The notes: generated by a model from the sequence alone, not told the origin. A stretch of 43,540 nt of DNA from Acidobacteriota bacterium (GCA_016715115.1 JADKBM010000006.1:1-43540); one strand, 5' to 3'; counted from the first letter of the stretch, positions 8,117 to 15,648 are shown. Numbers and translations are program-made.

Positions 8117-8764
8117 TTATGCCGCGCGCTTTTGCTGCGGCACAAGCGTTTTCAAAACAGCGGTAAAATCAGCGAGTTGTTCGTCTGACAAGTCCGCGGC
8201 CGAGTAGACCTGATAGCGGTTATGCAGCAGACGGCGCCAAGCGGTTTTCGTATTGTCCGCATCGATCAACGCGGACTCTTTTCCGAGAATGTGCGCTTCG
8301 GCGAGCAGCTTCGAACGAAGATCGCGGAGCGGCCCGGATTCAGCCGGTCGCTGGTCGACGAACTCCCGGTGAAGCCGGTAAAGATCGATTCCGGACGCTC
8401 GAAGCACATTTCTGATCGCGCGCGAGGTGGCCACGTACGCGATCTGCTGCGGCGAGAGTTCTTTTCCCTGAATCGTTTCGCCGGTATTCACGACACCGAC
8501 CGCCATCCGGATCTTGCCGTCCGGCAGTTCCAGCGAGCAACGATATACAACTGATTCCGGAAACTGATTGCCTGCCAATTCGACCTCAATGCTCCGAAGA
8601 TCGGTCAGTACGTTGCACAACAAGCACGTCGCCTCATAACTCAGGAATGGTCGCGGTTCGTCTGCAAAGAACATCACGTCGTCGCGCGCGATGTCGTAAT
8701 AGGTTTCAAATTCCTTCACGAGCGCTTCCTGTTCCGCGCTCAAGATCTTGATCGGTTCGTTCAT
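8117..8764 (-). CDS. Hypothetical early protein, 215 aa (possible DNA-recombination protein)
   Basis: Starts at the ATG of MNEPIKIL, preceded by GGAGGGAGAT; a TTG twelve bases upstream is less likely. The middle contains GETIQGKELSPQQIAYVATSRAIRNVLRASGI. An A..RA..N/R-L..AG pattern like this is seen in some single-strand annealing proteins, but the match is loose. The C-terminus (YQVYSAADLSDEQLADF) looks like a small helical domain. It sits directly upstream of the transposase, a usual place for replication or recombination helpers. Function is not established. Confidence 0.6.
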   Translation of the reverse strand: MNEPIKILSAEQEALVKEFETYYDIARDDVMFFADEPRPFLSYEATCLLCNVLTDLRSIEVELAGNQFPESVVYRCSLELPDGKIRMAVGVVNTGETIQGKELSPQQIAYVATSRAIRNVLRASGIDLYRLHREFVDQRPAESGPLRDLRSKLLAEAHILGKESALIDADNTKTAWRRLLHNRYQVYSAADLSDEQLADFTAVLKTLVPQQKRAA

Positions 8765-8779
8765 ATCTCCCTCCAATTT

Positions 8780-9673
8780 CTAGTCCATCAATCCGGCCAG
8801 TTCGTCATCCGTCAGCGATTCGACTACACCGGAAACGTCGTCGTTATTCGCCGTCGCGCTTTTTGCGCGTTTCCCTGAAACCTGCTTGAAATCGTCCCCG
8901 CGAAGTGCGCTCTCGTAGCCGACAATCGCAGACCGCAACATATCCAGATAGGTTTCGCCATTCTCCGTATTGCCATCCTCGATCCAACTGGTCATGTGTT
9001 CGATCGTGCGGGACGCCGTCAGCGCGAGATCGAACAGTGTCACCGTTCCCGCTCGATCTCGTGCTTCGTCCAGCTGTCGGCGAAGATCCACGTTCTGCGC
9101 TTCTCCCCGCTGATTGCGGATCTCCAGCTTATTCACTTTGTCGTTGAGCTTCGCCGCCTGATCGGCGACGGCCGAGAGCGTTTGGAGAAGCCGGTCACGA
9201 TCTGTTATCTCGATCTCTTCGACATCATCAGCGCATTCGTCGTCACCGAGCCGGGCGATTCTCACCACGCCGCGCTCGTCATCGACCTCAACGTTCCCAG
9301 AACCGAGTAGCCGCCGCTGCTTTACCGACAGCTTCAACGAGGTCATCAGATCGAACAGCTGATCGCCTTCCTGCAGAAGCAGCTTTTCGCGATCGTTGAA
9401 CTGCCGATAGGTCATCGGGGAGATTTCCGAATCGTTCAGGAAATCATCAAATCTGGTGAAACCCAATGAATCGAACATCTTCTCGTCCCGGACGTGCTGA
9501 AGCGCGCGGATCGTCTGCGCGTTCAGATGTTGGGCCAGCCGGCCGACGGCGCCGACGGCGCCGAGCTTCAGGAGATTCTGGTCGCGTTTCGCGCCGGCGT
9601 CGGTGATCGTTTCGTTTATCCGCGCTTCAGCAGCCGCGCGGTTTTCCTCGTATTTTGAAAGTGTTTTGCTCAT
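8780..9673 (-). CDS. Coiled-coil early protein, 297 aa
   Basis: Starts at the ATG of MSKTLSKYEE after AGGTAGG. It is mostly helical, with a heptad-rich stretch around residues 165-205 (LLQTLSAVADQAAKLNDKVNKL) and charged linkers. The segment GFTRFDDFLND...MTYRQFNDREKL resembles phage proteins that pair a helical DNA-binding part with a coiled coil, but I cannot name the family. It lies in the early operon 15 bases upstream of the next gene. Confidence 0.6.
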   Translation of the reverse strand: MSKTLSKYEENRAAAEARINETITDAGAKRDQNLLKLGAVGAVGRLAQHLNAQTIRALQHVRDEKMFDSLGFTRFDDFLNDSEISPMTYRQFNDREKLLLQEGDQLFDLMTSLKLSVKQRRLLGSGNVEVDDERGVVRIARLGDDECADDVEEIEITDRDRLLQTLSAVADQAAKLNDKVNKLEIRNQRGEAQNVDLRRQLDEARDRAGTVTLFDLALTASRTIEHMTSWIEDGNTENGETYLDMLRSAIVGYESALRGDDFKQVSGKRAKSATANNDDVSGVVESLTDDELAGLMD

Positions 9674-9680
9674 CAATTAC

Positions 9681-9980
9681 CTACCTGTGTGAAATCAATA
9701 ACTCGCTGTATCGGTTCGAGAACCGCAAAAGCTTCGCGCCGGGCGCCCATTGGCGATTGCTGTTCTGCACGGCCCAGCCGCATAGTTCCAAAGTCAGCAA
9801 TATTCGTCTGACCGCGTCTTTTCTCAATGCGGTGCCGAGTTCGGGGATCTCGCCGACGCGCTCAATGATCGTGTCGATCGTGACCGGTTCGAAACGTGCG
9901 CCTTCAAGGGCCTCCAAAATCCGGATCGTATGCACCGTTTTTTCGACCGCGTAATCGATCGCCGTCCGTTTATTCCTCAT
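9681..9980 (-). CDS. Winged-helix DNA-binding protein, 99 aa
   Basis: Starts MRNKRTAIDYAVEKTVHTIR. The pattern of three helices and a hairpin (VTIDTIIERVG...ALRKDAVRRILLTLELCGWAV) is that of an IclR-like N-terminal winged helix, here standing alone without a ligand domain. Its start overlaps the end of the 31-residue membrane peptide gene by 11 bases. Probably regulates early transcription or assists replication. Confidence 0.55.
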   Translation of the reverse strand: MRNKRTAIDYAVEKTVHTIRILEALEGARFEPVTIDTIIERVGEIPELGTALRKDAVRRILLTLELCGWAVQNSNRQWAPGAKLLRFSNRYSELLISHR

Positions 9981-10065
9981 AGTCGGTCTCCGGATGCAGG
10001 AACTGCAGGAAATAAAGCATCGCCGTTCCGACCAGCCATATAAACAAAGCCTCTTGCCAGCCCAT
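9970..10065 (-). CDS. Small membrane peptide, 31 aa
   Basis: The reading MGWQEALFIWLVGTAMLYFL plus eleven polar residues forms a single transmembrane helix. It has a GGAG Shine-Dalgarno six bases before the ATG, follows the upstream stop by 3 bases and overlaps the winged-helix gene's start by 11 bases. This spacing supports translation despite the small size. Function unknown. Confidence 0.5.
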   Translation of the reverse strand: MGWQEALFIWLVGTAMLYFLQFLHPETDYEE

Positions 10066-10068
10066 CGT

Positions 10069-10656
10069 TTACTCCGTGTGCCGTTTGGCGAATTCGAAAT
10101 CTTCATCAACGTTCCTGACCGGCGCGACGTCGTTCCAGAACTCAAATTCGAGTTGTTCGGCGAAGTGCGGGAAGTTCCTTTTCGCGACGCGATGGATCGT
10201 TGTCAACTGCGTGATCGGCGCTGCTTTTGCACGCTCGACCCAAGCCTTAAAATCGTCAAGATCGGCAATCATCCAGTAACCGCACGGTTCACTTTTTCGG
10301 CTGCCGATCGGAAGCAGCCATTCCTTACGAAGCTCCTCAATGTCCTCGTGGAATTTGCGCAATTCGTGGTTTGTTGCAATGTCAAAGACGTTGAAGGCAA
10401 ACGCCAGCAGATCGACTCGGCGCATCGGGGCATCTGTCGTGGCGTGTGTCAGCAACTGCGCTAGCCTCAGTGATTCCCGGGAACGCGGACCAGCGAATGT
10501 ATTGACAAACGCTGCCGCGCGGACGAGAGGTTGAGCCCGTCCATGGATTGGGTGAAAGCCGGTGTTGACGCACTGCGTAAGAAAGCCGCTTTCAGTCCAG
10601 ATGAGTCCTGTATCCAGACACTGGCCGCAAGTCCATTTAATGAAATTCTGTGACAT
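10069..10656 (-). CDS. Hypothetical protein with N-terminal CxxC and winged-helix-like middle, 195 aa
   Basis: Starts at MSQNFIKWTCGQC after GGAGAAG. CGQC near the start and a single later cysteine give an incomplete zinc-ribbon. The central region (LLAFAFNVFDIATNHELRKF...GYWMIADLDDFKAWVERA) looks like the winged-helix unit seen in phage replication or regulatory proteins. The start overlaps the preceding zinc-ribbon gene by 20 bases. Role inferred only from early-operon context. Confidence 0.55.
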   Translation of the reverse strand: MSQNFIKWTCGQCLDTGLIWTESGFLTQCVNTGFHPIHGRAQPLVRAAAFVNTFAGPRSRESLRLAQLLTHATTDAPMRRVDLLAFAFNVFDIATNHELRKFHEDIEELRKEWLLPIGSRKSEPCGYWMIADLDDFKAWVERAKAAPITQLTTIHRVAKRNFPHFAEQLEFEFWNDVAPVRNVDEDFEFAKRHTE

Positions 10657-10849
10657 ATTCGATCTTCTCCTTGATACCTTCCAGTTCACGCCTCGCGCCG
10701 TCGATCAGGTCCCGCGCTTCGTCGCACGATTTGCAATCCGGGCAAAAATGCCAGACTCCCACGTCCCAATCGGACGGGACTCCCGATCGCACCGTGCCGA
10801 CCGTTCCGCACATATCGCATTTCAAAACCTTGATCGTCGCCAGATACAT
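10637..10849 (-). CDS. Zinc-ribbon protein, 70 aa
   Basis: Two CxxC knuckles (CDMCG and CPDC), 24 residues apart between their first cysteines, form a classical zinc ribbon, followed by a C-terminal amphipathic helix (ARDLIDGARRELEGIKEKI). Overlaps the next gene by 20 bases. Small zinc ribbons of this kind are common early phage proteins that bind nucleic acid or host polymerase; no specific partner is evident. Confidence 0.6.
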   Translation of the reverse strand: MYLATIKVLKCDMCGTVGTVRSGVPSDWDVGVWHFCPDCKSCDEARDLIDGARRELEGIKEKIEYVTEFH

Positions 10850-10852
10850 ATT

Positions 10853-11065
10853 TCAGTCCTCCAAAATCTCAGCGTCGAGAATCGAATCGGTTTCCATCCT
10901 CCTGCGTCTGCTCGGGACCGCAATCGCCGAACTGCCGCGGTGGAAATTTACTTTCACTGATCGCTTGTGCCCTGACCGCAGACCACGTTCGTGACCGATT
11001 TGAAATGCGACGATCAAGCCGGTGAACGCGATGCCGAGTGCAATAAAGAATGAAAAGATATCCAT
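10853..11065 (-). CDS. Small single-pass membrane protein, 70 aa
   Basis: Starts MDIFSFFIALGIAFTGLIVA, a transmembrane helix, followed by a basic cytoplasmic tail (RGLRSGHKRSVKV). A GGAGG lies five bases before the ATG. The start shares one base with the stop of the preceding 42-residue membrane protein. The pair probably works together at the membrane in the early phase; function unknown. Confidence 0.55.
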   Translation of the reverse strand: MDIFSFFIALGIAFTGLIVAFQIGHERGLRSGHKRSVKVNFHRGSSAIAVPSRRRRMETDSILDAEILED

Positions 11066-11193
11066 CACTGCCTCCTGTTCCGCCGTCGGTTGACTTCGAG
11101 CAGATCCGCGATCAGCAGAACCGAAAGACCGAGGGCGAAGCTCACCAGATTTCCGCACCAAATCACCAAAAACAGAGCAAGTACTTTGTTCAT
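11065..11193 (-). CDS. Small membrane protein, 42 aa
   Basis: The reading MNKVLALFLVIWCGNLVSFA continues through LGLSVLLIAD to an arginine-rich end (NRRRNRRQ), giving one long or two short hydrophobic segments with a positive cytoplasmic tail. Its stop and the next start share one base (TGATG). Its ATG overlaps the stop of the GemA-like gene by 4 bases. Packing on both sides argues it is real. Confidence 0.5.
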   Translation of the reverse strand: MNKVLALFLVIWCGNLVSFALGLSVLLIADLLEVNRRRNRRQ

Positions 11194-11659
11194 GCTGCCC
11201 TCCTGAACGCGCCGAAGATCCGGTCGCGTTTGTTCATCGCCTTGAGCGCCTCAATGATGCTGTTGCACTGCTTCGTCGTCCGCGGCCATTCGAGCGGGTT
11301 GCCGGAATCATCGCGCAGCATTCGCGCGCAAAGGGCGCGAAGACCGTCGGTCGACATTCCGCGTCCGTCCGCGAGTGCCTTCATTTTGTCGATCTGGATT
11401 GCCGACGCGATCGTCTCGATCCCGGCTTTCCGCTTGCGCCAATTGACGGTTCGCTTCGGCGTTGCGCCCGGCGCGACGACCGATTTCAGCCGATTGATGA
11501 TCTGGAGCGCCTCATTCGTGTAGAGTTCGCTCGTCCGGTCGGTGTCCGGCCGTTGCTGATGTCCGCCGCCCAATCCCGAAGATCGTCGTGCGAAACGCCG
11601 GCCTTCGCCGCCAAACCGAACATCTGTTTGTTTTGCGCAAGGGTTCGAAACTTAGGCAT
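11190..11659 (-). CDS. GemA-like (Mu gp16, DUF1018) early protein, split by a frameshift
   Basis: The first part reads from ATG at 11659 (MPKFRTLAQNKQMFGLAAKA...DISNG). The homologous continuation (TSELYTNEALQIINRL...LEWPRTTKQCNSIIEALKAM) is in the next frame and ends at 11190. Together they match the layout of Mu gp16/GemA proteins, which are early modulators of host gyrase/transcription. Frame order requires one missing base between about 11530 and 11555; adding one C in ACCGGACGAG would give a smooth TRTSELYTNEA junction. Either the gene is broken or the base is an assembly error. Confidence 0.6.
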
Positions 11660-11867
11660 TCGTCACCTCCGCGGCTATCTGCTGCATTTGGACAAGGGCC
11701 GATTCCGCGATCGACCGCATTGCGATCGATCCCCTGAGACCCGGTTCGCAACGGACGATCTCGCAAAGTGCGCCGTGCATCGTTGTCAGGGCCGCGTTCG
11801 TAACCTCGACGCGACGCTGGACCAAATCAATATCGGGAAATGCTCTTTCGAGCGCTTCTACTGCCAT
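11652..11867 (-). CDS. Hypothetical small helical protein, 71 aa
   Basis: Starts MAVEALERAFPDIDLVQRRV after GGAGGTTTGATTTT. Mostly alpha-helical and soluble, no motif. The ribosome binding region is nearly identical to that upstream of the gene starting at 12258. The stop overlaps the GemA-like start by 8 bases, fitting coupled translation. Confidence 0.5.
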   Translation of the reverse strand: MAVEALERAFPDIDLVQRRVEVTNAALTTMHGALCEIVRCEPGLRGSIAMRSIAESALVQMQQIAAEVTNA

Positions 11868-11897
11868 AAAATCAAACCTCCTCAAGTTGTCGGGTCC

Positions 11898-12216
11898 TCA
11901 AATGTTGTTGACGGCGCGGACGGTTTTGTCCATGACCGACTTCAGGACATCGTCGTGCAGTGCTAAGGGGTTGATGAATTCGTCGACCGCGTCGAGGAAC
12001 TTGAGTTTCGCCTTCGCGATCTCCCCCTCCATCACACAACCCCTGATCGCGGTCATCAGTTTCCTTTTCGTTTTCAACCAACCGATTTTCGGCGGTCGAG
12101 ATCTCGGAACGAAGTTCGCGTCGCTCGTTGAGAAGGTAAGAGACGTGCATTGTTGCGCCGTATTCCGGTAGTTCGGGGATCCACCGTTCAATTGGCAATT
12201 CACGGTCGTTTGTCAT
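11898..12216 (-). CDS. Hypothetical coiled-coil protein, apparently frameshifted
   Basis: The first part (MTNDRELPIERWIPELPEYG...NRLVENEK) starts after GGAGG at 12216; an in-frame ATG at 12258 with its own GGAGG is an alternative. A plausible helix then continues in the next frame as KLMTAIRGCVMEGEIAKAK, ending at 11898. Removing one G at 12063-12064 joins the parts into one helical protein. Without the change the first frame runs on to 11872 as arginine/glutamine-rich sequence that looks non-coding. A separate 52-codon gene starting at 12056 is the other reading. Confidence 0.45.
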
Positions 12217-12264
12217 GCCGCCTCCTTCGCTGCCTTGTTGCGTATAATTCTGTTTCATAAAAAA

Positions 12265-12717
12265 TCAAACCTCCTTGATCGACGCCTCGACCGCGCGGAT
12301 CGCGCGTTCGGCGGCGTCGCGAACGTCTACGAGTTCGCGGAGCGTATCCTGCGAACAGCCGGTTAAATTGAGGCTGTTGATCGCCTCGGTTGTTTGCGTC
12401 AGAAGATCGGCCGAGTGCTCGGCGCGATCGGAAAAGGATTCGATCGGTTTCGCGTGTGTCGCGAGGAGTTCGCGATAGTACGAATTGATGTGATTGACGA
12501 TCAACGCAACTCCCGGCGGGTTGACGAGATAAACGGCGTCAAGCAAATCACAGATCCGATCAAGAATGGATCGCTGTCCAGATGCGTTCGGGGATTCTTC
12601 CGAATCCGGTTCGCGCCGCCAGCGGCGCACGTAGGTCGCCGAGATCGACAGCAGCTGAGCGACTTTCTCGCTCTTCTTTCGGGGTATCGCCTGTTCTAAA
12701 ATTTCGTAGGTTTCCAT
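12265..12717 (-). CDS. Early regulator with N-terminal helix-turn-helix, 150 aa
   Basis: Residues 1-40 (EKVAQLLSISATYVRRWRRE) form a helix-turn-helix of the type in phage CII/Cro-like regulators. The next 110 residues are helical and probably mediate oligomerisation. It is the third gene of the leftward operon, so it could be the activator or replication control protein. A family name cannot be assigned. Confidence 0.55.
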   Translation of the reverse strand: METYEILEQAIPRKKSEKVAQLLSISATYVRRWRREPDSEESPNASGQRSILDRICDLLDAVYLVNPPGVALIVNHINSYYRELLATHAKPIESFSDRAEHSADLLTQTTEAINSLNLTGCSQDTLRELVDVRDAAERAIRAVEASIKEV

Positions 12718-12737
12718 AGGTCACACTTTCAAACTTT

Positions 12738-13103
12738 CTACTTCGGTCTGCAAATATCCGTCGGCCGCGCGCCATTTACGGATTGACTGCGCCGTTTTAC
12801 GCGTTCCAGGAATCGAATCTGTTCCGGAATCCGGAGCGTGAGGATCTCTGCTTTGCCCTGAAATACGAGATCGTCGACGGCGAGGCTGATGCGATAGTGA
12901 TCCCCGCCGAACCGGTTGATCAGCGAACGCCAGACAATGGTCTCTCCGTCGCCTGCGGCTTCGCGCAGATAGGACGCAATTTTCGCGACGAGTTCGCGGT
13001 GCTCTCGGCTGTCGGTGATCAGCGGTTCGGAACTGTCAACATCGAAATAGTTGATGTTCGCTTGCATTGGGGCGCGGCGTGTCGGTTTCTTTTGGCCTTC
13101 CAT
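12738..13103 (-). CDS. Hypothetical winged-helix-like protein, 121 aa
   Basis: Starts MEGQKKPTRRAPMQANINYF; a longer reading upstream overlaps the Cro-like gene in a different frame and is rejected. Residues 38-92 (ELVAKIASYLREAAGDGE...YRISLAVDDLVFQGKAEI) match a winged-helix pattern. The N- and C-termini are basic. Second gene of the early operon after the terminator-like hairpin at 13131-13161. Confidence 0.5.
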   Translation of the reverse strand: MEGQKKPTRRAPMQANINYFDVDSSEPLITDSREHRELVAKIASYLREAAGDGETIVWRSLINRFGGDHYRISLAVDDLVFQGKAEILTLRIPEQIRFLERVKRRSQSVNGARPTDICRPK

Positions 13104-13130
13104 AAACAGAATCGGGTTCGTACCGAAATC

Positions 13131-13161
13131 AAAAAAAATAGACCTTGCCGGAAAACGGCAA
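13131..13161 (-). terminator. Hairpin plus T-run behind the Cro/Ner-like gene
   Basis: On the minus strand TTGCCG pairs with CGGCAA across a five-base loop, and eight T's follow seven bases later. A second T8 run precedes the stem. The short stem and offset T-run suggest a leaky terminator or attenuator separating the first early gene from the rest. Confidence 0.45.
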
Positions 13162-13177
13162 AAAAAATAGCCTCGAT

Positions 13178-13399
13178 CTATGCGGCGAGGCGGTTGCGCG
13201 ACGGGCGCGAAAACAGCAATTGCATATCGAGGCCGAGTGCATCGGCAACTTTCCGGAGTGAGTTCAACTCCAGATTCTCTTTTCCCTTGCAGATCTCGGC
13301 GATCGTGTTCGGGTTCAGCCCGGTCGCAGCGGACAGGTCTTCCAACGTCTTGTTCTGTGCGGCCTTTTCGGCCCGGATTATATCGGCTCGGTAGTTCAT
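13178..13399 (-). CDS. Cro/Ner-like XRE-family regulator
   Basis: A 73-residue protein that is essentially one helix-turn-helix domain: KTLEDLSAATGLNPNTIAEICKGKENLELNSLRKVADALG. First gene of the leftward operon, 44 bases downstream of its predicted -10 box and divergent from the repressor. In Mu this position is held by Ner, which turns down early and repressor transcription. The same job is inferred here. Confidence 0.8.
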   Translation of the reverse strand: MNYRADIIRAEKAAQNKTLEDLSAATGLNPNTIAEICKGKENLELNSLRKVADALGLDMQLLFSRPSRNRLAA

Positions 13400-13429
13400 T
13401 CGTTGTCACTCCTGATGTAGGCTGTGCTC

Positions 13430-13441
13430 CTACGATTGTAG
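13430..13441. promoter_or_regulatory. Palindromic operator candidate CTACGATTGTAG
   Basis: CTAC-N4-GTAG lies two bases beyond the -10 box of the leftward promoter, at the expected transcription start. GTAGGAAA recurs at 13480-13487 and 13522-13529 and CTCCTAC at 13427-13433, so repeated half-sites cover the divergent promoter region. They are likely bound by the repressor, the Cro/Ner-like protein, or both. Confidence 0.5.
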
Positions 13442-13442
13442 A

Positions 13443-13471
13443 AGTTTAAGGTATGGTTTACGCATTGTCAA
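13443..13471 (-). promoter_or_regulatory. Leftward early promoter (sigma70-like)
   Basis: On the minus strand TTGACA (13471-13466) and TAAACT (13448-13443) are separated by exactly 17 bases. The -35 is perfect and the -10 close to TATAAT. It lies 44 bases upstream of the Cro/Ner-like gene and should drive the whole leftward operon through the transposase. Confidence 0.7.
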
Positions 13472-13530
13472 CTACTCCAGTAGGAAATTCTCTGAACATA
13501 AGCCAGTTTTTTCTTAGTAAAGTAGGAAAC

Positions 13531-13905
13531 GTGACAGAAAATCTAGCGGAGTTCGTTCGACGCGTCCGCAACGAAAAAGGACTTTCAACTCCTGATGTTG
13601 AGCGCCTAAGTGGGAATCGAATTACCGACGGTTACGTTTCGCGTATTGAAAATAACGGCGTCCGGAACGTCTCACCGGAAAAACTCTCGGCACTGGCCAA
13701 AGGTCTTGGTGTGACGGAAGAAGAAGTATTCGCGGCCGCGCGCGGAAAAACGCCGAACCGGCACGTGATCACCGACGAAAAGTTCGAACTCTTATCGCTA
13801 AAATTCGGCACGCTGGATGGACGCCAGAAAGCGAAAGCCGAAGTTCTCATTGACGTGCTTGAGCGGGAGCTGGAGCGGCTCTCGAATGAAAAACAGGAGC
13901 AGTAA
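13531..13905 (+). CDS. Phage repressor, XRE family
   Basis: A GTG start at 13531 with AGGAAAC just upstream is preferred (124 aa). An ATG at 13453 would run through the operator half-sites. The N-terminal 65 residues are a helix-turn-helix (LAEFVRRVRNEKGLSTPDVERLSG...SPEKLSALAKGLGV). The C-terminal 50 residues form a helix for dimerisation (KAKAEVLIDVLERELERL). It is divergent from the Cro/Ner-like gene. No LexA-like self-cleavage site is seen, so induction may depend on the ImmA-type protease at 14513-14944. Confidence 0.8.
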   Translation: MTENLAEFVRRVRNEKGLSTPDVERLSGNRITDGYVSRIENNGVRNVSPEKLSALAKGLGVTEEEVFAAARGKTPNRHVITDEKFELLSLKFGTLDGRQKAKAEVLIDVLERELERLSNEKQEQ

Positions 13906-13909
13906 ATAA

Positions 13910-14044
13910 ATGCCTGACGAAAACAAGCCGGCCGAAGCGCCGAAGCCGCCGCCGCCGCCAAGATCCGATGCGCCGCAATCCGGACGGGAAACTAGGAACG
14001 AGCCACCGCCGTCCAGACCACCAGGAAGAATAGTTCAAACGTGA
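13910..14044 (+). CDS. Proline-rich small protein, 44 aa (uncertain)
   Basis: An ATG four bases after the repressor stop opens a reading rich in proline (KPPPPPRS, EPPPSRPPGR). A GGAGC lies 11 bases upstream. Its end overlaps the 3' end of the convergent SLATT-like gene by 53 bases. Proline-rich coding is easily produced by chance in GC-rich DNA, so this is only possible. Confidence 0.3.
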   Translation: MPDENKPAEAPKPPPPPRSDAPQSGRETRNEPPPSRPPGRIVQT

Positions 14045-14477
14045 ATGCAATCGTCATTTGAACGAGGCGCCGCCACTTTGATTCAAGTCGATCGATATTT
14101 GCATTGAAGTTATCCGCCGCATCGTGAATCAGATCGACCATAAAGACCATTCTAGGATTATGGAGCCAAGCGTCTCGGAGTGCAGCCGGTGATAAAAGAA
14201 TGACCTTGCCTGCATCGCGCGCGAACAGTCCTAATGCGATCGAAACCGCAGCGGCCGTCATCGCGAAAAGAAACCAGATCGACCAGATTTTTGTGCCGTA
14301 GGTAAGCGCTACGGTAACAAACGCCGCAGTCACGGTCGAAACCATTGTCAACGTCGCCTGAAGTCGGCCATCAATTGCGTCGAGCCGGCGGGTTGTCGAC
14401 TCATACGATGCAACGGCGATCGGATACGCCAACTCAACCGAGGGATATTGTTGTTCAATTGAAATTTCTTCACTCAT
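13992..14477 (-). CDS. SLATT-like three-TM membrane protein
   Basis: 161 residues starting MSEEISIEQQYPSVELAYPI. A cytoplasmic amphipathic helix (YESTTRRLDAIDGRLQATL) leads into TM1 (MVSTVTAAFVTVALTY), TM2 (WSIWFLFAMTAAAVSIALGL), a loop, and TM3 (MTIAFTFELFFLVVWTAVA). This resembles SLATT-type membrane effectors, but the family match is from appearance only. It sits in opposite orientation between repressor and ImmA-type protease genes, a place where temperate phages carry superinfection-exclusion or abortive-infection genes. Confidence 0.55.
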   Translation of the reverse strand: MSEEISIEQQYPSVELAYPIAVASYESTTRRLDAIDGRLQATLTMVSTVTAAFVTVALTYGTKIWSIWFLFAMTAAAVSIALGLFARDAGKVILLSPAALRDAWLHNPRMVFMVDLIHDAADNFNANIDRLESKWRRLVQMTIAFTFELFFLVVWTAVARS

Positions 14478-14512
14478 AATGAGCAAAATAGCAAAAAACA
14501 GGGGGTTTGCAA

Positions 14513-14944
14513 ATGTCTTTTATTCTCACGGGGATCCTCAAGAAAAAGGTTCCGATATGGAACGAGGTTGTTTTTACCGAAGATCTTTTTTATCAAGTGT
14601 GCGAGGAAACGAATGTCCGGGTGATCGAGGCTGATATTCGATCGAAAGGGGAATACGCGATTTTCCGCGATCAGGCATTCATTGTCGTGCGCCGCGGCCT
14701 TTCCGGCCCGATGCGCCTCTGGGTCGGCCTCCACGAGCTGGGCCATCATCTGCTGCACGCGCCGGTGACCCATCGCTTCAGCCGCGGAACCGCACGCCGG
14801 ATGGACCGGGAGGCAAACTTCTTCGCCGCGATCGCGATGATCCCGACGAATCTCGTGGAATCGTCCTTGTCGGAGTTTGATGTTACCCTTCCAACTGGTC
14901 TCATCAACGTCCGGAACGATATTCTTTCGGCGTTTGGTTTCTGA
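14513..14944 (+). CDS. ImmA/IrrE-type zinc metallopeptidase
   Basis: A 143-residue protein with the zinc motif HELGHH (His74, Glu75, His78) and third ligand Glu100 in MDREANFFAA. Start chosen at the ATG of MSFILTG, behind CAGGGGG. Enzymes of this family cleave XRE-type repressors, as ImmA does to ImmR in ICEBs1. With a repressor lacking its own cleavage domain 600 bases away, this is the likely induction switch. A TTTGCAAA sequence covers its start and may be an operator. Confidence 0.75.
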   Translation: MSFILTGILKKKVPIWNEVVFTEDLFYQVCEETNVRVIEADIRSKGEYAIFRDQAFIVVRRGLSGPMRLWVGLHELGHHLLHAPVTHRFSRGTARRMDREANFFAAIAMIPTNLVESSLSEFDVTLPTGLINVRNDILSAFGF

Positions 14945-14955
14945 TATTCGTAAAA

Positions 14956-14975
14956 GATTTGCGGACTTGCAAATC
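14956..14975. promoter_or_regulatory. Inverted repeat GATTTGC-N6-GCAAATC
   Basis: A perfect 7+7 inverted repeat 12 bases after the protease stop. No T-run follows, so it is not a standard terminator. GCAAAT half-sites also occur at 14506-14513 and in the array at 15664-15760, suggesting one regulator binds all of them. Confidence 0.4.
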
Positions 14976-15025
14976 GGCTAATGATTTTGTAAAAGGTGTC
15001 GTGCACACCTTGGGAGTTACCTATA

Positions 15026-15592
15026 ATGATGTGTATCATTCGTTTTTTTGTGTTGGGTACGGCAATGATTCTGTGTCAGGCCTCGGCAATCAGCGTGCTT
15101 GGTCAGCAGAGTGAGCCGGAGTTCATCGGCGAGGCCTTCGTGTTGAAGGCGGACGAGTCAACGATAAGTTTGGACAAGGAAATCGGCGAGTTCTCGGAAG
15201 GAATGTCGTGGTCCGCAAATTCGTGGAAGGCGCTTAGTTTGGAAGTGGCTGGAAACAAGGCCAAGCAGCGATTTATTGCGACCGAGCCGTTGCAGTTGGT
15301 GGTCCGGGCAGTTGATAACAATTCTGACCCGTTGGCCATCGTCAGCATTTACAAGTTGAAGTCGAAGAAGAAATCGAGGACGGTTTTGATAAGCAAAGAC
15401 AATTCAGGGACTCTTATGAAGAGCAGGACCAACACAAAGGACCTGATTCGCTTTACCGGCAAGAAATTCGGAACGTCGTCGTACTTGATAACGCTTTCGG
15501 ATCTTGCCCCGGGGGAATACGGCATCGTGGTCACGAATCCGAATACCCGCGATGAGAAACGAACGGTTGTCTCGTGTTTCGGGCTCGACTAG
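15026..15592 (+). CDS. Exported hypothetical protein (lysogeny cargo candidate)
   Basis: The reading from MMCIIRFFVLGTAMILCQAS gives a signal peptide with probable cleavage near AISVLGQQ, then about 160 residues of beta-rich sequence (FIGEAFVLKADESTISL, LAPGEYGIVVTNP). The mature protein is lysine-rich in the middle. It lies in the lysogeny region rather than with virion genes, so it may be made in lysogens and alter the cell surface. No family recognised. Confidence 0.6.
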   Translation: MMCIIRFFVLGTAMILCQASAISVLGQQSEPEFIGEAFVLKADESTISLDKEIGEFSEGMSWSANSWKALSLEVAGNKAKQRFIATEPLQLVVRAVDNNSDPLAIVSIYKLKSKKKSRTVLISKDNSGTLMKSRTNTKDLIRFTGKKFGTSSYLITLSDLAPGEYGIVVTNPNTRDEKRTVVSCFGLD

Positions 15593-15648
15593 AACGTCGG
15601 AACTACGCCGAAACTAGTTTCGTTACTGAGCGATTAAGTTAATAATCT

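Noticed and set aside
14956..14975. Terminator for the ImmA-type protease gene
   Set aside because: The stem is AT-rich and no T-run follows; an operator fits better.
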